Shown in pieces: positions 23,928 to 36,864 of a DNA stretch of 64,000 nt. The position numbers were made by a program, and so were the translations under genes. Source of the stretch: Orientallactaga sibirica (lineage: Eukaryota; Chordata; Mammalia; Rodentia; Dipodidae); the NCBI GenBank assembly GCA_036365145.1, contig JAEOAD010000024.1:12667501-12731500 (forward strand). The letters run 5' to 3'. The notes under the pieces were generated by a model. That model was given only the letters and a program-made list of their open reading frames with translations. It was not told the DNA's origin and did not search any database. Each line of letters opens with the position of its first letter. Positions within the stretch are counted from its first letter, which is position 1.

Positions 23928-24015
23928 GAGAGGGTAATTGGGAGGTATAAGATCAAAATACATTATGTACATCCCTGAATTGTTAAAATTGGAAAATAAA
24001 TCAATAAAAACAAAA
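22870..24015 (+). repeat. LINE-1 3'-terminal fragment (3' UTR)
   Basis: Contains TCTATGGCAGGGGAGGTCAT, CACCAAACTGCCCTGAAAGC, GGTTAGAGAAGCTTCTTTTC, GGCTCAGGGTCCATTGCGGA and a G-rich end (GGAGAGTGGGAGGGCATATG), an order I associate with rodent L1 3' UTRs. (AAT)n at 23885-23925 interrupts it near its 3' end and an AAATAAATCAATAAAAAC tail closes it. The relatively long frames on both strands (22957-23298 minus, 23297-23566 plus) sit in this non-coding part and are not genes. The family is assigned from memory only. Confidence 0.6.
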
Positions 24016-26127
24016 AACTAACATAGACTGGAGTTAGATTTTAATTGCAAACTCTAGGACAAATATCTGCTTAGCCGAACTCATTAGTCTCAACTTGCCC
24101 ATTTCCAATAATGTTATGCTATAATCATTGTCTTCAGGGGTGTAGATAAGGCTGGACCTGTAGCCTACTGATTTACAACTCTCTGAACTAGATCACCTCC
24201 TGTTATGTAACATATTGGCCTCAGGAACTGAAAACTCACCATTACAACATGGGCTTCATTAATTTGGAGAGCACAGCCTTTGATGCCAAGCTAGCTAAAA
24301 ACAAAATCAACATGCAACTTAATTGGTCAGGCATCCTTGGGTTGTTCACCAAGTTCAAACCCTGAGAAAACATTCACTCAACCAGGAAATGATTCCCGAA
24401 TAGCAGAAGTGGCAGCCCAGCCTAAGAATGAAGCTAAGAGCAAGAGGGGGGAGGACCACATCAAAAGATTGTCAAAGTTCCACAAAAGAATAAGGTCATT
24501 GATAGAACACTCCTTATTAAGTTTATAAAAACACTGGAGTAACTTCAATAAGAAAGTGTCCTTTATACGTTGATAATTTAATGTATGTCATTGATAATAA
24601 AAGTTCAGACTATGCATGCCAGTGGAAGTAGTGAAAAAAGAATAAGGAAAAATAATCACTAACATAAAGCTGACTAGGGTTTCCAGGTTTCCTCAATTTT
24701 GGTTGTAGATTAAATTTAAAAAAATACCTTCATCAATAAGAGGCAAGTGTCTCCTCCTATTTTGTGAATATTCCAAACTGAATTATAGACCAATTGCATT
24801 GTGAAGACAATGTTAATAAAAATTCTGGCATTCATTTCATTAAATCACCTGAAGTTATCTGCAATTCATAATCTTTCTGGTAGATTCTGATTTAGTGTGT
24901 TAGAGGTTTGCAACCCAGAATGGATTCAGCCTTCCTCTCTGGGAACAAATGTGTGTAATAATTAAGGTCAAAATGCATGGAGAATAAAATACAGGAAGAT
25001 ATTGTTGTTTATTTTGTACTGGTTTCTATGTTAATATCTTTTGCGGGAAATGTGAACCCTGAGAAAGGAGAAGTGACAAGCTTTCAAAAGTGTTGAGCTG
25101 CATCAGAGAGGGAAAGAAACACAGCAGATACTGATAAGATGCTCAGTCTTTGACCTTAAGCAAATTTTTCATTATCTATGAAAATGCCTTTTCTTCACTT
25201 ATAAACTAAGCTCATTATACCTGTGCCATCTACATCCAAATGTTATGTGAATTAATAAAAACATTAAGTTTGTAGACATTGTTTTAAACTTTAGACTTTT
25301 AAAGCCATAAGCCGTACAATGTAGCATAAAACCTGCCATTTACCACAAAACATTAGCATAAGGTGTTAACTACAAAGATAATTATTTTAATAAGACGGAT
25401 GTTGAAATTGTCTTTTCTTTTTGAGGTGGGTCATAAAGTTTAAGAGTAAGTTCATGAAAAACAATTATGTAGAACAAAGGGTTTGACTATATCATGTAGC
25501 TTGACTTGCTATTTGGATATGACAGTTCATTCTTAAGACCACCCCCTTCCACCCAGTTCACTGTCCCTCTTTTGCTCTCAGCTCTTTGATCTCTAAAGCC
25601 TTCAGTCTAGGTTCACCTACGGTCTTCTCTGTCCTCATTCATCAAGGCTACTGCCACATCCACTATTCCGTTCCCACTACCACACTCTCCTTACATGCAT
25701 TTACTGAAGTTCTGCTCGCTGAAGACCAGGCATTTTGTTTTCAATGTTGAATAAAATTGTCTAACCTAAAATTTATTATACACTAATATACTAATTTGTG
25801 AATGTTAAAAGAATTGCCTTCCTGAGGACCTTAACTATGTTAGCTTAATTTATAACTTTTAAATGAAATATCTATATTGCAGAGAAATTTAGGTAGTTGG
25901 GTGATTGAGGGTATATGTTATACATAAGTTTAAATCAACTGTAATACCCATTTATGTATCACAGAACAAATATAGGTACTTAATTTATAATTAGATTTAA
26001 TATTGTGTTCAAATGCTTAAATATAAGATAACCTTTTTTAGTCTTTATATGCATATAAATAAAATCCTGTGTAAGAAATTATTTTTGAAAGGTACAATAG
26101 AATGATCTTAATTTAAAAATACAATCA
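24016..26127. other. Unique non-coding DNA with an unassigned segment
   Basis: 24060-24610 has a slightly LTR-like look (TATAAAAA at 24523, AATAAAAG at 24596, sequence less AT-rich than its flanks) but no matching termini. A frame there (24337-24528) begins at TTG and has no recognised domain. 25540-25700 is C/T-rich. No gene is supported. Confidence 0.35.
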
Positions 26128-26333
26128 GGGTTGGAGAGATGGCTTAGCAGTTAAGGCACTTGCCTGCAAAGCCAAAGGACTCAGGTTTGATTCCCTAGCA
26201 TCCATGTATGCCAGATGCACAAGGTGGCACATGGGTCTGGAGTTCATTTTCAGTGGTCTGAGACCTTGGCAGACCCATTCTCTCTCTATTTGCCTCTCCT
26301 CTCTCTTAAATAAATAAATAATATTAAATATTG
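26128..26333 (+). repeat. tRNA-derived SINE with near-perfect target duplication
   Basis: Head GGGTTGGAGAGATGGCTTAG, B-box-like GGTTTGATTCCC, AAATAAATAAAT tail. AAAATACAATCA before and AAAATGCAATCA after differ at one base. Confidence 0.93.
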
Positions 26334-28799
26334 AAAATGCAATCAACACAGTATATTTCATAATTTGCATTGATCAGATATAACGAATAGAGTTTCAACT
26401 AAGTATATGGTAGCAGTAACTGTTCAATGTCTAAATTCACACAAAATTCAAGTCACTTTATGTGTCTATTCCTTCCTAAACACTAAGCTGTGACTTCTTT
26501 AAATTCTAAAGGAGTAATTGTAGGCTGCTCATCCATTATCTGCCAGCACTCTCTCCCTGTGCAGGATCCACCATGGTAATAGTTCTTTCATCAAAGCCTA
26601 ATGGTTTGTTTCAAATAATCAAAGTAGTGTTTATATCACTGTCCTTAGGTGCAACCATTTTGTTTCCCAGAGAGCAGTATGGTCCATGCTAATGTCAGAA
26701 GTGATAAATCAAAGTACGAACATTTGTTTTTCTACCTTAACCAGTCTATTCAGTGCCACTAACAAAAATACATGTTGGCATTTGCACTTATGTACTTTCT
26801 ATTTGAGACTATCCACGAAAGATTACTGAGAAAAAAATGCATATGTAAAACAGATGGCTATATGCAAGTCTCAGCTGTATGAAGAATGTCAGTGCTAGAT
26901 GTGGGCTGCTATGAATTAATTTGTACTCTTTACCTAGAGAAGCATGTGTAGAAATGCAGGAGTATTTCTGTTATAATGATCGATGATATGACTTCTCCTT
27001 ATAGGAAATCAGAATAGCTTGCTTTCCTCAAAATACCAGATATTTTACGCAGAGTTATTTGTTTACATTGTACTGTTATAGTCAGGTAAAAGTGAGACTA
27101 TGAAACACTTTATAAATTTTATACATTTATAACTGGTCTAAGAATAATTTTTTTCATATTTTTCTACCCAAAATTTTTATGGCCACCAATAGCAAGCAGT
27201 ACAGATAGCACAAATTACTCTAAAGAACTGGATACTCTTGTGCTGGTCGTTTTCTGCTTGAATTTGCAGTGACATTCAGTTCTTCTGTTCTCTGAGCCAA
27301 TGCCAGATGTAAGAAATCTCAAGTAATATGTGTTTTTCCTCTATATTAAAAAAGGAAAGGAACTTGCCTGCATATTGATCATTTTCAGTTTCCAGTTCAT
27401 GTGGTAGCACTTTTAGCAGCCTGAGAAAAAGCAAATGGCAAAGAGACCCAGTAAAATCTGCCTACTCACCTACTTAAGCATATATAAATGAGGAAGAAAC
27501 AAAGAGAAATTGACAAGTGGAAAATAAACTGAGATGAATTAAAGACCCACTAAGTTTAACCGACCAGTCTAATATCCTTCGAGAGTGAGAATTCCCTCTC
27601 ACATTCATCTCTGCTCAGGAAAGTAAATGAGGGTAAAACCACTGGGTCTATGACTTCTAGAAGGAAAAGAAGACAAACCAAGCAAACAGCCTGCATAGTC
27701 CAATTCCTGCCTAGCATGAAAATAAGAAACTGCAAACTCTGTCTTATTTACCTTTGGGTTTTGGAAACATAACATAAATATATACTTAGCAATAACCCCT
27801 CACTCCGTTCCTCTCTACACTAACGAATCAGAATTCGCCCATAGCCCAAGGACTGATAGGACTTATCTCTAGATGTCAGTGTGGCTTCCGAAGAACAAAC
27901 TGACAACCCAAAGGAGAGAAGTTAGGAAATAAAATCCATTTAAATAGTGGAACTCCCGATTATGGTCCCAGCAACATAGAGAGATCAAATAGTGTTGACA
28001 AAGCTGAGATATAAATGATAAAATGATTGAATAAAGCTAAAAGCTTCTTTTCCTTTTACATAGAGTGCTGCAAAGGACAAATGAAGAGGCATGTAGCAGT
28101 TTAGAATGCCATCAAATCTAGAGCTTTACTTCAAAATTTGACTAATATATCATTCAAGAAGCCTCGATCTAAATTAGAGGGCTTTTTAGATACCTTAGTA
28201 TTTTAAAGATGTATTTTTTAAGGTTAGCTTTACTGAAGTCAAAATAGGTCATCTAAAATATTTAATAACTGTGTAGTTTTAGTTAAATAATATTATATAA
28301 AAATGAAGACAAACCAATATAAGACAGAAATGTAAAAATTAGCATAACAAGCAATGTAAAAATCTGGCAGTAACTCAATTCACCTAAAGGTTTTTATCTG
28401 ACACTCATTTTCTATAGATGTGCATTTTTTCTTTAAATCATCACCCCTGAAATTAATCCTAATATAGCATGTTTATATGTTGACATGTTACATGTAAACA
28501 TGTTATATGCAAGATGTCCACCCCATTTTAGTATATATCTGCCACAGAATTATTTATCTGATTCTGTGACAGACTCCCTTTAGATAAAGAGTTTAATAAT
28601 CTACCACCAAATAATGATTAATTTTCTACATACTGGGATGACTCCCAAATGTTCACTTTAATTTAAGTACTTTCTGATTCATGAATCAGGGGATAACATA
28701 CAGCTATAAAACGTAATCCAATCCTAACATGGCCTTAACCCCTATAATCTGCACTTCAATAGCATAGAAACTGTATAGTTTTGAAACTGTAATCAAGAT
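26334..28799. other. Repeat-poor unique DNA
   Basis: About 2.4 kb without a recognisable young repeat and with no credible open frame. Low repeat density can accompany regulatory DNA, but nothing specific is seen. Confidence 0.45.
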
Positions 28800-29140
28800 T
28801 TTTTTTTTTTTTTGCAAACACACACTGGAGCTGTCCTTTGCTCCCATCTCTTATTAGATTACAATAAAATGACCATGCTCTCTTTATGGTGGGAACAGAG
28901 CGACCCTGGGGTGATTTATAATCTTGTGAAACCCTGTCCACACCGCTGACCAGACTTTTTTTTGAGGTCACTATCTGTTTCTTCAACTGATGTTTTCCTG
29001 CTGTGACAACACTGTTGGAGGGCTGTCAGCACACAAGAATTTCTCAGAGAATGCATTGTCTTTGAAAGCATTTCTTGTGTTATTTCTATTGAGAGGCATT
29101 TGCGTGCTTGGTGTTTAGACAGTAAAGGATCTTTCTAAGA
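28800..29140. promoter_or_regulatory. Repeat-free block of conserved-element character
   Basis: After a T run at 28800-28814 the base composition becomes balanced (AACCCTGGGGTGATTTA-like and CTGTCCACACCGCTGACC segments), unlike its flanks, with no repeat or reading frame to explain it. The minus frame 28756-28986 is interrupted by lysine-only low-complexity sequence. Weak call; cross-species conservation is the test. Confidence 0.2.
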
Positions 29141-32100
29141 TTTTCTCATTAGTCTAAATCTGACAAAGAGAAGACAACTAAATAGGAATAAATGAAGTGG
29201 ATCTCATATTGACAATACAAGAGAATATTTCTTCTAAATGTGTAACATTTTGTTGAATGCAAACAATAGAAAAATAATTCATTGTTAAAATGTGAGTATT
29301 TTTCTGTCCAAATAGCAAAATAATTTGACTCTGATATGTTAAATGTGGTCAAAAGGCAGCATTAAGTGAAATCTCTAGGGCTTACACAAACATAAAATGT
29401 AAGTATGTTTTGCTATTTTATAAGTGTGACTACAGGAAATGTTAAATTGAAATTTCTTAATAGTTATTTTAACACAAATAACTTAAAATCTAGAATATTA
29501 TCCAAAAATGCTGTAGATGAGGAAAACAGGTTTAAATTTAACAAACAAATGGCACCTCAACAGCATAGTCAACATAGAGTAACATCAGGCCATTTTGTTC
29601 TTGTGATAATAGAAGAGGAACTTTTCAAATGATCAACTTTCATGTACTTAATTTCTCAAAATAAGATGGTCTCTGCTTCTGGAAGAATGAAAACGTTAAA
29701 GAGGCCATGGTGTTCTGTCTGATAGGGCCAGGTGAATTATCTGCTCCCTTATTTTGTTTATTCACACTTCAGTTGTGTTTTGTTAAGCTCAGCGGGCAAA
29801 CAAGCCCTGGATTGCTTTGCTTTAATACTGAAAGATCTACTGACTCTAAAAAGCAAGAAGTGAACTTTCATACGTTTTTGAGAGAAAAAGAGAAGCAATT
29901 AAGGAAAGCAATCTGACCACTTCTTCCTCGTCTTTTTTTTTTTTTCTAAGAAAATGAAGTCCATATGGTTTAGAAATATGTGAACAGAGAATCTGTCTAC
30001 CCCCATTTCAGAACCTTCTTAGACCTATGTACAGAAAGTTTTTGAAAGCTACAAGAAAAAAAAAAATGCTTTGCAGTAAAAGGCTAACAGAGATATAAAA
30101 GAATCCCAGAGCTTCAGATTTATCTCTCAGGCTCAGGCTAAAGAAGCTAGGGAACACTATGTGAGTGGGGTGTACACCCCTGGACTCCGTGAGTTATGGG
30201 TTTGGTGTTTGGCTGGACATGGGTCAATTTCAATCAGACACAGTGCGAGATTACTTACACGTGAAGCCCTCAAAGTTTTATAAATTTTCCTTCGTATCCC
30301 TCTGTTTAAGAAGCAAAGTCTTAGAGTTTACCTTCTACATCTGACAAGCAAATAAATATATACTGAATTTAAGTTCAAAGTGTCAGAAATCTAATTCATA
30401 CACATAATCACAGTGCAAGTGGAATAGTGGAGAACCATGCTGACAGATTGAAACTGAGATTTTACAAATATATCCTATACTATTTAGAGGTTCCTTTTCT
30501 ACAGGTGACAAATTTAAAATGAGCATGATGATGTTTGAACTTAGTTTTATCACAACTCAGGATACACAATTCTGAGATTGGGCAGCAGAGCCAGGGGGCT
30601 TTGTAAACCTCTGGGCCTTTAAGATTTATAAGACCATTCAGTCATCAAAACTTTTCTGATTTTGAGTACTGGGCAGCCTCCAGATGAAGGATTTTAACAG
30701 GGTCATGCAGTTTTGCATAGTAATGAGTTGGTTTAGCTAAAATAAGAAAATGTTTTTTATAGTAAACGTACTTAATATAAGTTATAATGCAAGTTTTTCC
30801 AAAAGGCTCCCTAAAATAAGTAAAATTTGTGCTAATTTTCTTTACTAGCACATGCTATTTGAAAATGCAGTAGACTTTAGCTAACTTAGAACAAAACGCT
30901 TCTGCTTTTGTTCTTCACTAAAGGCTGGTTTGAAATATTGAGAAAATGTTTAACTATAGAAAAGTAAGGACATAGCAGCAGCATCACATAATAATAATAA
31001 ATAGTAATAATAATAAATAGTAATAAAGTGTTCCTTTATTACTAGGAGGTAACCTACCATTTACCTTCTCTAAGGACTCTTAATAAAATAGACAGAAAAA
31101 AATCAATTAAAATAGTGAGATGTCCCTCAGGACAAAGTTACTCCAGCAGTCAGTGCATTTCTCAATAATCTCCTTTATCTTGTGCTGAAGTAATACACAT
31201 TTGTGCCATGTTTTTAAGTGCTATATTTTTCATAATGAGGCTGTTTAAAACAGCACTAGAAAGAGATCGGGTGCTGATACAGCAAGTGTGATGGCATAAA
31301 AACAGGGTTATGAGTGAAGCATACATGAGAAATGGAAAACGTGATTAGAGGCAAAATGGATGAGGCAGAGATTCTCATATAACAAGCCCATGAAGTAAAC
31401 CAGCCTCAAAGACCCCAAATATCTACCTAATCTCCACTATCTAGAGCTATTGTGCCCCAGAGCATCTCTAAACTGCTATTATGGGATATTTGTGGAATCT
31501 CAATCTATATAAAAGCAAGTAGTCCCAGGAATGAAGTCAAACTGGAAGAATTCAGCATATAATTTCACCCTTTGTTAATGTGTTTCCTCACTCCCCATGT
31601 CCCTGAAGCCTACATTTGACCCCTTAACTCATTTTATGTAAGGTATATCCACCTTAGTATTTCTATGACTAAGGAGTTTTTGACACATGATAAAAGCTAA
31701 TTTAATTTTTCCCACTTCAAAAATTGTGACTTTAATGTGATACTGGGAATAATATTTATTTGAAAGGAACGAATTATAATAACATATATTTTCATATTCA
31801 GAATCAGAACATCAGTATAATTTTGGGAAACTACATAGATATCAAAGTATTTGTTGGTACTTTAAAACCCCAGATATTATAGGGTCATTTTCCTTTCTTT
31901 TCTTTTTCTTCTTCCTATTTACATTTTATTTTGTCTCATCCTTTCTTTCTCTCTTTCCCCTATCTACTCCTCTCCTTTCCCATCTGACCACCTCTCAATG
32001 ACTATCCATATACAGTGAGAGGAATTTAGTGCTGAGGCATGGCCCCAGGAATTTATAGTGCAGACATAGAACAGGAGACAAATGCTTGCCAACATTTTTC

Positions 32101-32479
32101 CTACTTCTTCCCAAGCCCCCACCAAGATTCATGATTCATTCACCATGTTTATTGGTGACCAACCTGGCAAAAACTTTGGGAATGTTGGCTGGTATGTTCA
32201 TGATTAAACCAAAACAGACCGAAGGCAGGTCTTTGAAAGCAGTAACTACCAGTCTATTAGGAAAGGAACCAGCTTGTGTACTTCATGAATAAGATATCTT
32301 CAGCTTGCCAAGGCAAATAAAGCCTTATTTACTGAGGTGTGCAGGAAATAAGAAGCAGAGCAAAGACTTGTAGAAGTAACCTAGAGAAAAAATGCTATGT
32401 CAAGCAGTTTGAATTGAGACCATCCCCCCGCCCCCGCCAAAGGATAATCACTCTCATTTATGAGAAACACTAGGATAAC
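29141..32479. other. Repeat-poor unique DNA
   Basis: Holds an ATA-rich run (30985-31025), a polypyrimidine run (31890-31980) and short chance frames (29405-29632, 29707-29916, 32086-32292). No gene or repeat recognised. Confidence 0.45.
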
Positions 32480-32860
32480 ATTTAAAAGGAAAACAAAAAC
32501 AAAGTGAGAGCTCTGCTGCTCTTGCCTGCCTACAAGCCAGGGAATTTTGTTTGCCTCGTGAAATTAGTCATGAGGTAACACTTTTCTCATACCTTTAAAT
32601 GATTGGTCAAATTTAAGCTACTGGCTAAGTCCCTTCTTTGTTGATGAAAAAAAAAAGAAAAAAAAGACAAAATAAGTGCTCGACAATGTCATGACTGTTC
32701 AGCCCAGTTTGAAACCATGGGCCTAGTTTGCACCCGCTGTCTTTCACAATGACTAATATTGTCTCTGTTTATTCTAAAGAGCTTACCAGTTTAACCAATA
32801 AAGTTTATGGTTACCCATGCCAACTTGAAAGGATGGAAGAGGCGATAAAAGCCCATTTTC
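32480..32860. promoter_or_regulatory. Repeat-free block of conserved-element character
   Basis: Balanced composition with TTAACCAATAAAG, AATGATTGGTCAAATTTAAG (inverted CCAAT) and GAAATTAGTCATGAGG. No reading frame or repeat accounts for it. Weak call. Confidence 0.2.
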
Positions 32861-33342
32861 AAGCAAAGGAAACATAACAACAAAGAAGTTTACATCAAAA
32901 CATACAAAACACATTTTCCAATACCCTCAATAGAAATGCCAACTACTTTTTCCAAATCACACAGATTTGGAAATCTTCTGCTGCCCTTAGGAAATCTATA
33001 CTTCCACAAAACACTAAGACAATGGTAATTACTGTGACATACTTTCTAACTTAAAAGAAATTATTCACAAAATCCAAAATAAGAACAGAATCTTCCAGTG
33101 TCCAGTGTATCTTGGGGATTCACATTAGGGAACTTGTAATTGACAATTGTTTTGGTCAAGTTTTAACTAACAATAACTATACCTAAAGGATCCAAAATTA
33201 CATATTTTGTTCACTTGGTCATGCAAAATGATAATAATGTAGCACTGTGTAATTATAGTATTTACTCTTTAGAAAGAAAACAATTTTAAAATTCTATGTT
33301 TTCAAAAGCAATGCTAAATAGTAAATGAAAATTAATAGCTAA

Positions 33343-33357
33343 TACATACACACACAT

Positions 33358-33391
<34 letters not shown>

Positions 33392-33399
33392 GTGTATGT
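33343..33399. repeat. CA/TA microsatellite
   Basis: Interrupted (CA)n followed by (TA)n and TGTGTATGTA. Confidence 0.93.
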
Positions 33400-33401
33400 A
33401 T

Positions 33402-33600
33402 TCAATGTTTATTCAGTCAGTTACCATCCTAAGTACTTCATATGTGCTATTTAATTTAATAACCTCAAGTAGTATAAAGATGAATAAGCTGAAACTGGAG
33501 GATTTTAAGGACTTGCCTAAGATTCCAGAGCAGGCAAGTAGCAGAGAAACAAGATATTAAAGCCCAGTATTTTTCATAACATAGTTTGCTCTTATCCCTT
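33402..33600 (+). repeat. MIR (ancient mammalian SINE)
   Basis: The order is CATCCTAAGTACTTCATATG, TTTAATAACCTCA, AAGATGAATAAGCTGAAACT, GGACTTGCCTAAGATT and GCTCTTATCC. It follows the MIR consensus from the 'lower threshold' segment to the 3' part. Confidence 0.75.
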
Positions 33601-33840
33601 AGAAAGGCTGGGAAAAAAAATGTCAATCTTTGCCTGTGTGTCTAGAGTGAAAAGCTTCATTCTGTTACATCTGGTCCACTTTTCCTATTTCTCCTCCACT
33701 ACACTGGGATGCAAAGCCAGAAGAAAACATGAAAAGGAAAATGTATTGGGCTCTACATCACTCCTTTATATATTTGTTCAAATGTCATTTCTGAAACAGC
33801 CAGCTCTCTTTACTAATATCTTTAAAATATTAACATTCCT

Positions 33841-34003
33841 CCCCCACCAAACAAAATGGGTATGGTGGTGCATACCTTTAATCACAGCACTCAGGAGGCA
33901 GAAGTAGGAGGACTCCTTGAGTTTGAAGCCACCCTGAGACTACATACTGAAGTCCAGGTCAGCCTGAGCTAGAGTGAAACCCTACCTTAAACAACCACAA
34001 TAC
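33841..34003 (+). repeat. B1 SINE with perfect 15-bp target duplication
   Basis: GGGTATGGTGGTGCATACCT ... GAGTGAAACCCTACCTTAAA. AATATTAACATTCCT is present at 33826-33840 and 34004-34018. About 17 extra bases (CCCCCACCAAACAAAAT) precede the B1 head inside the duplication. Confidence 0.95.
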
Positions 34004-34018
34004 AATATTAACATTCCT

Positions 34019-34825
34019 ACTACCAACACAATAAACTCCACTTGCCCTGATCTCTGTTTTAGGGCACTTATCAGCTGGATGCTGAGTAATGTGCTTATTT
34101 CTTATGGACATAATGCTCTCTTTTTGTTTCTCCATCTCCAACTATGACTGTATTAATATTGGCCTTTTGAAAGTTGAGATATTTGGGGTTATATTCACTA
34201 CATCTGAATATTCATAGTTGAGTATAACATGGATGCTCCATGTATCCAAAACACTTGAAGAAATACCTGTCACACATCAGGTGTATGAAAATATTCATTA
34301 GACAGATGAAATGTCACATTTCATCATTTCACATATTATTCCAAGGTGTGTTGATTTTAGTAGGTATAAGGGAATAATAATAACTTGAAATGTACAAAAA
34401 TATTAAAGGCAAAATAAGCATACATTTTTCTCTGGTAGAAGTTTTAAACTAATATTTACTAAGTGAACATTCTCATTTGGAATGATTTAAATCTCTATTA
34501 CTGAGTCAGATTATATTACACATATATGAAAAAAAAAACACTGTTCTCTTGAAAGTTTCTAAGTAGGTCTACTGTGAAGCTAAATGTTGTATTTCACTGA
34601 TAGAAAAAATATTACTTGTATGTGCATTTAGTTAAAGTATTATTTATTCAGTTGTGAAGAAGTATTTCCAAAATATTTTTAACATGCTGCCTAAGTGGTA
34701 AGAATGTGATAACAGCTGAGCTTCAAATTTGGGTATTACTTGTAGTTCTCAGTGTTTCTCCCTGGTTGGTAGAAAAGCATAGATAGTTGGCAAAGGAAAG
34801 GTGAAAATGAACATTGCTTGTATTT
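34019..34825. other. AT-rich non-coding DNA, nothing assigned
   Basis: No gene or repeat recognised. Confidence 0.5.
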
Positions 34826-34830
34826 CCTTG

Positions 34831-35227
34831 TGTGGCAGTTCATTCATTATCAGTTTGACTGGAACTAGAACCACTTGTGAGGAATCACCTAGATCAGGTT
34901 AGTCTCTAAGCATGCATGTACGAGATTCACTTGATTAGATTAACTGAGGTGGAAAGACCAATCTTAACTGTAAGAAGCACGCTTGCATGAGTTAGGATCC
35001 TGGACTGTATGGAAAGGAAAGAACTGGATGAGCAGCAGCGGCATTGGTTGTTCTCTACTTCCTCACTGTGAGCAAGGTGTGACCAACTCAGCTTCCTGCT
35101 GCTACAGCTATGCCTTCCCCATCATTAGGAGCTAGAACGTGGAACTTTGAGCTAAAATAAACCCTTCCTCCCTTAAACTGATTTCTGTCAAATATTTTGT
35201 CCCAATAATGAGGAGGTAACTGATACA
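34831..35227 (+). mobile_element. Solo LTR, ERVL-MaLR type (family A)
   Basis: Starts TGTGGCAG and ends GATACA, in keeping with TG...CA termini. Contains GGATCCTGGACTGTATGG, a polyadenylation signal AATAAA at 35156-35161 and TGTCAAATATTTTGTCCC, typical of rodent MaLR-like LTRs. Flanking 5-mers CCTTG (34826-34830) and TCTTG (35228-35232) match at 4 of 5 positions. No internal retroviral sequence is attached. Confidence 0.7.
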
Positions 35228-35372
35228 TCTTGTTGATCAAGTCAAGAAAGGAATGATGGAAGGTGGAAAAAATATTGATCGCTACATGGTGTAAGTACCT
35301 ACCTACAAAAGGCATTTCAAGTTGACCATGTTGATATTCAATTTAATTTGTAATTAATAATACAACAGGAAA

Positions 35373-35564
35373 GCCGGGTGTGGTGGCACACGCCTTTAAT
35401 CCCAGCACTCAGAGGCAGAGGTAGGAGGATCGCCGAGAGTTTGAGGACACCCTGAGACTACATAGTTAATTCCAGGTCAGCCTGGACCAGAGTGAGACCC
35501 TACCTTGCAAAACCAAAAAATAAATAACTAAATAAATAAATACATAAATAAAATAAAATAAAAC
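35373..35564 (+). repeat. B1 SINE with perfect 14-bp target duplication
   Basis: GCCGGGTGTGGTGGCACACG to a long A/TAAA-rich tail. AATACAACAGGAAA is at 35359-35372 and 35565-35578. Confidence 0.96.
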
Positions 35565-35578
35565 AATACAACAGGAAA

Positions 35579-35916
35579 AATCAATAATTATGAAACGTAT
35601 TGAGTCTTCACTGTATCTTGGATCTTGAAAGCTTTACAAGCAGAACCACTGAGAGGTTGACATTGATGGTGGGGCTTCCTAGGTGGCTAAACACATGCTC
35701 TGGGAAAGGACATTGTGGATCTATAGATGCTTCCTGATGCTATTTGCTTCCTGCTAAAGAGGTGAGCAGTTATGCATTGCCTGAACTTTATTAATAAAAT
35801 GCTACCTTACCACAGACCCAAAGTACTGAGGCCAACTAATCATGAACTGGAATCTCAAAGCAGGAAGCCCAAACGGATCATTTCAGGATATATTACACAT
35901 ATAATTGCAAGCAGAA
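35579..35916. other. Non-coding DNA, nothing assigned
   Basis: No gene or repeat recognised. Confidence 0.5.
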
Positions 35917-36096
35917 ATACAAGATAGACAGCTAGAGAGAATGAGAAACCAGGTCAGGGCCTCCAGCCACTGCAAACAGATTCTAAAAGCAAGTACCACT
36001 TTGTGTATCTGGCTTTATGTGGGTACTGGGGAATCAAACTCAGGTCTTTAGGCTTTGCAGGCCAGCACCATAAACACTGAGCCATCTCTCCAGCCC
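35917..36096 (-). repeat. tRNA-derived SINE, 3' tail shortened
   Basis: GTCAGGGCCTCCAGCCACTG to GAGCCATCTCTCCAGCCC, with only a short GA-rich tract and no TTTA tail. Confidence 0.9.
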
Positions 36097-36191
36097 TCAG
36101 GTTATTCTTCTCAGAGATGAAAATGTGAGTCATTTTCAGAGGTCAGTCATTTTTTTGAAGAGAAAGATATAGGACTTAAAGACTACAGATA

Positions 36192-36193
36192 CA

Positions 36194-36224
<31 letters not shown>

Positions 36225-36388
36225 GGGTGTGGTGGCACACACCTTTAATCCCAGCACTTGGGAGGCAGAGGTAGGAGGATCACCAAGAGTTTGAGGCCAC
36301 CCTGAGACTACGCAGTGAATTCCAGATCAGCATGGAAAGAGTGAATCCATGTCTCAAAAGACCAAAAACAAAAAAACAAACAAAATAT
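36192..36388 (+). repeat. B1 SINE with a 5' oligo(A) inside the duplication
   Basis: A run of A (36193-36220) directly precedes AGCTGGGTGTGGTGGCACAC. The B1 ends in an A-rich tail. TACAGATA at 36184-36191 and 36389-36396 brackets both the A run and the B1, so they appear to have arrived together. Confidence 0.9.
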
Positions 36389-36492
36389 TACAGATATACT
36401 GTCTTTTAATATATAATTTGTGTGCAGCATTAATGAATTGTATTAATAGAAGTGGTTTAGCACAATAAAAGCATTCAGTGAGAACATATTCA

Positions 36493-36685
36493 TTTGCTGG
36501 AGAGATGGCTTAGCAGTTAAGGCACTTGCCTGACAAGCATAAGGACTCATGTTCAAATCTCCAGGTCCCACGTAAGAAAGATGCACAAGGTGGCACAAAC
36601 AGACAAGGTCGCACATGCACACTAGGTGGCAAACACGTCTGGAGTTTGATTAAAAGTGGCTGCAGGCCCTGGCACACCAATTTAT

Positions 36686-36732
<47 letters not shown>

Positions 36733-36763
36733 CTCTCTCTCTCTCTCTCTGTCTTTTGTTCTC

Positions 36764-36796
<33 letters not shown>

Positions 36797-36802
36797 TTCT
36801 TC

Positions 36803-36864
<62 letters not shown>

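Noticed and set aside
24337..24528. Frame starting MGC, like a myristoylated protein
   Set aside because: Starts at TTG rather than ATG, is 63 codons long and matches no protein I know; the MGC start is coincidence.
24060..24610. Possible LTR with TATAAAAA and AATAAAAG
   Set aside because: No TG...CA ends, no target duplication and no second copy in the window.
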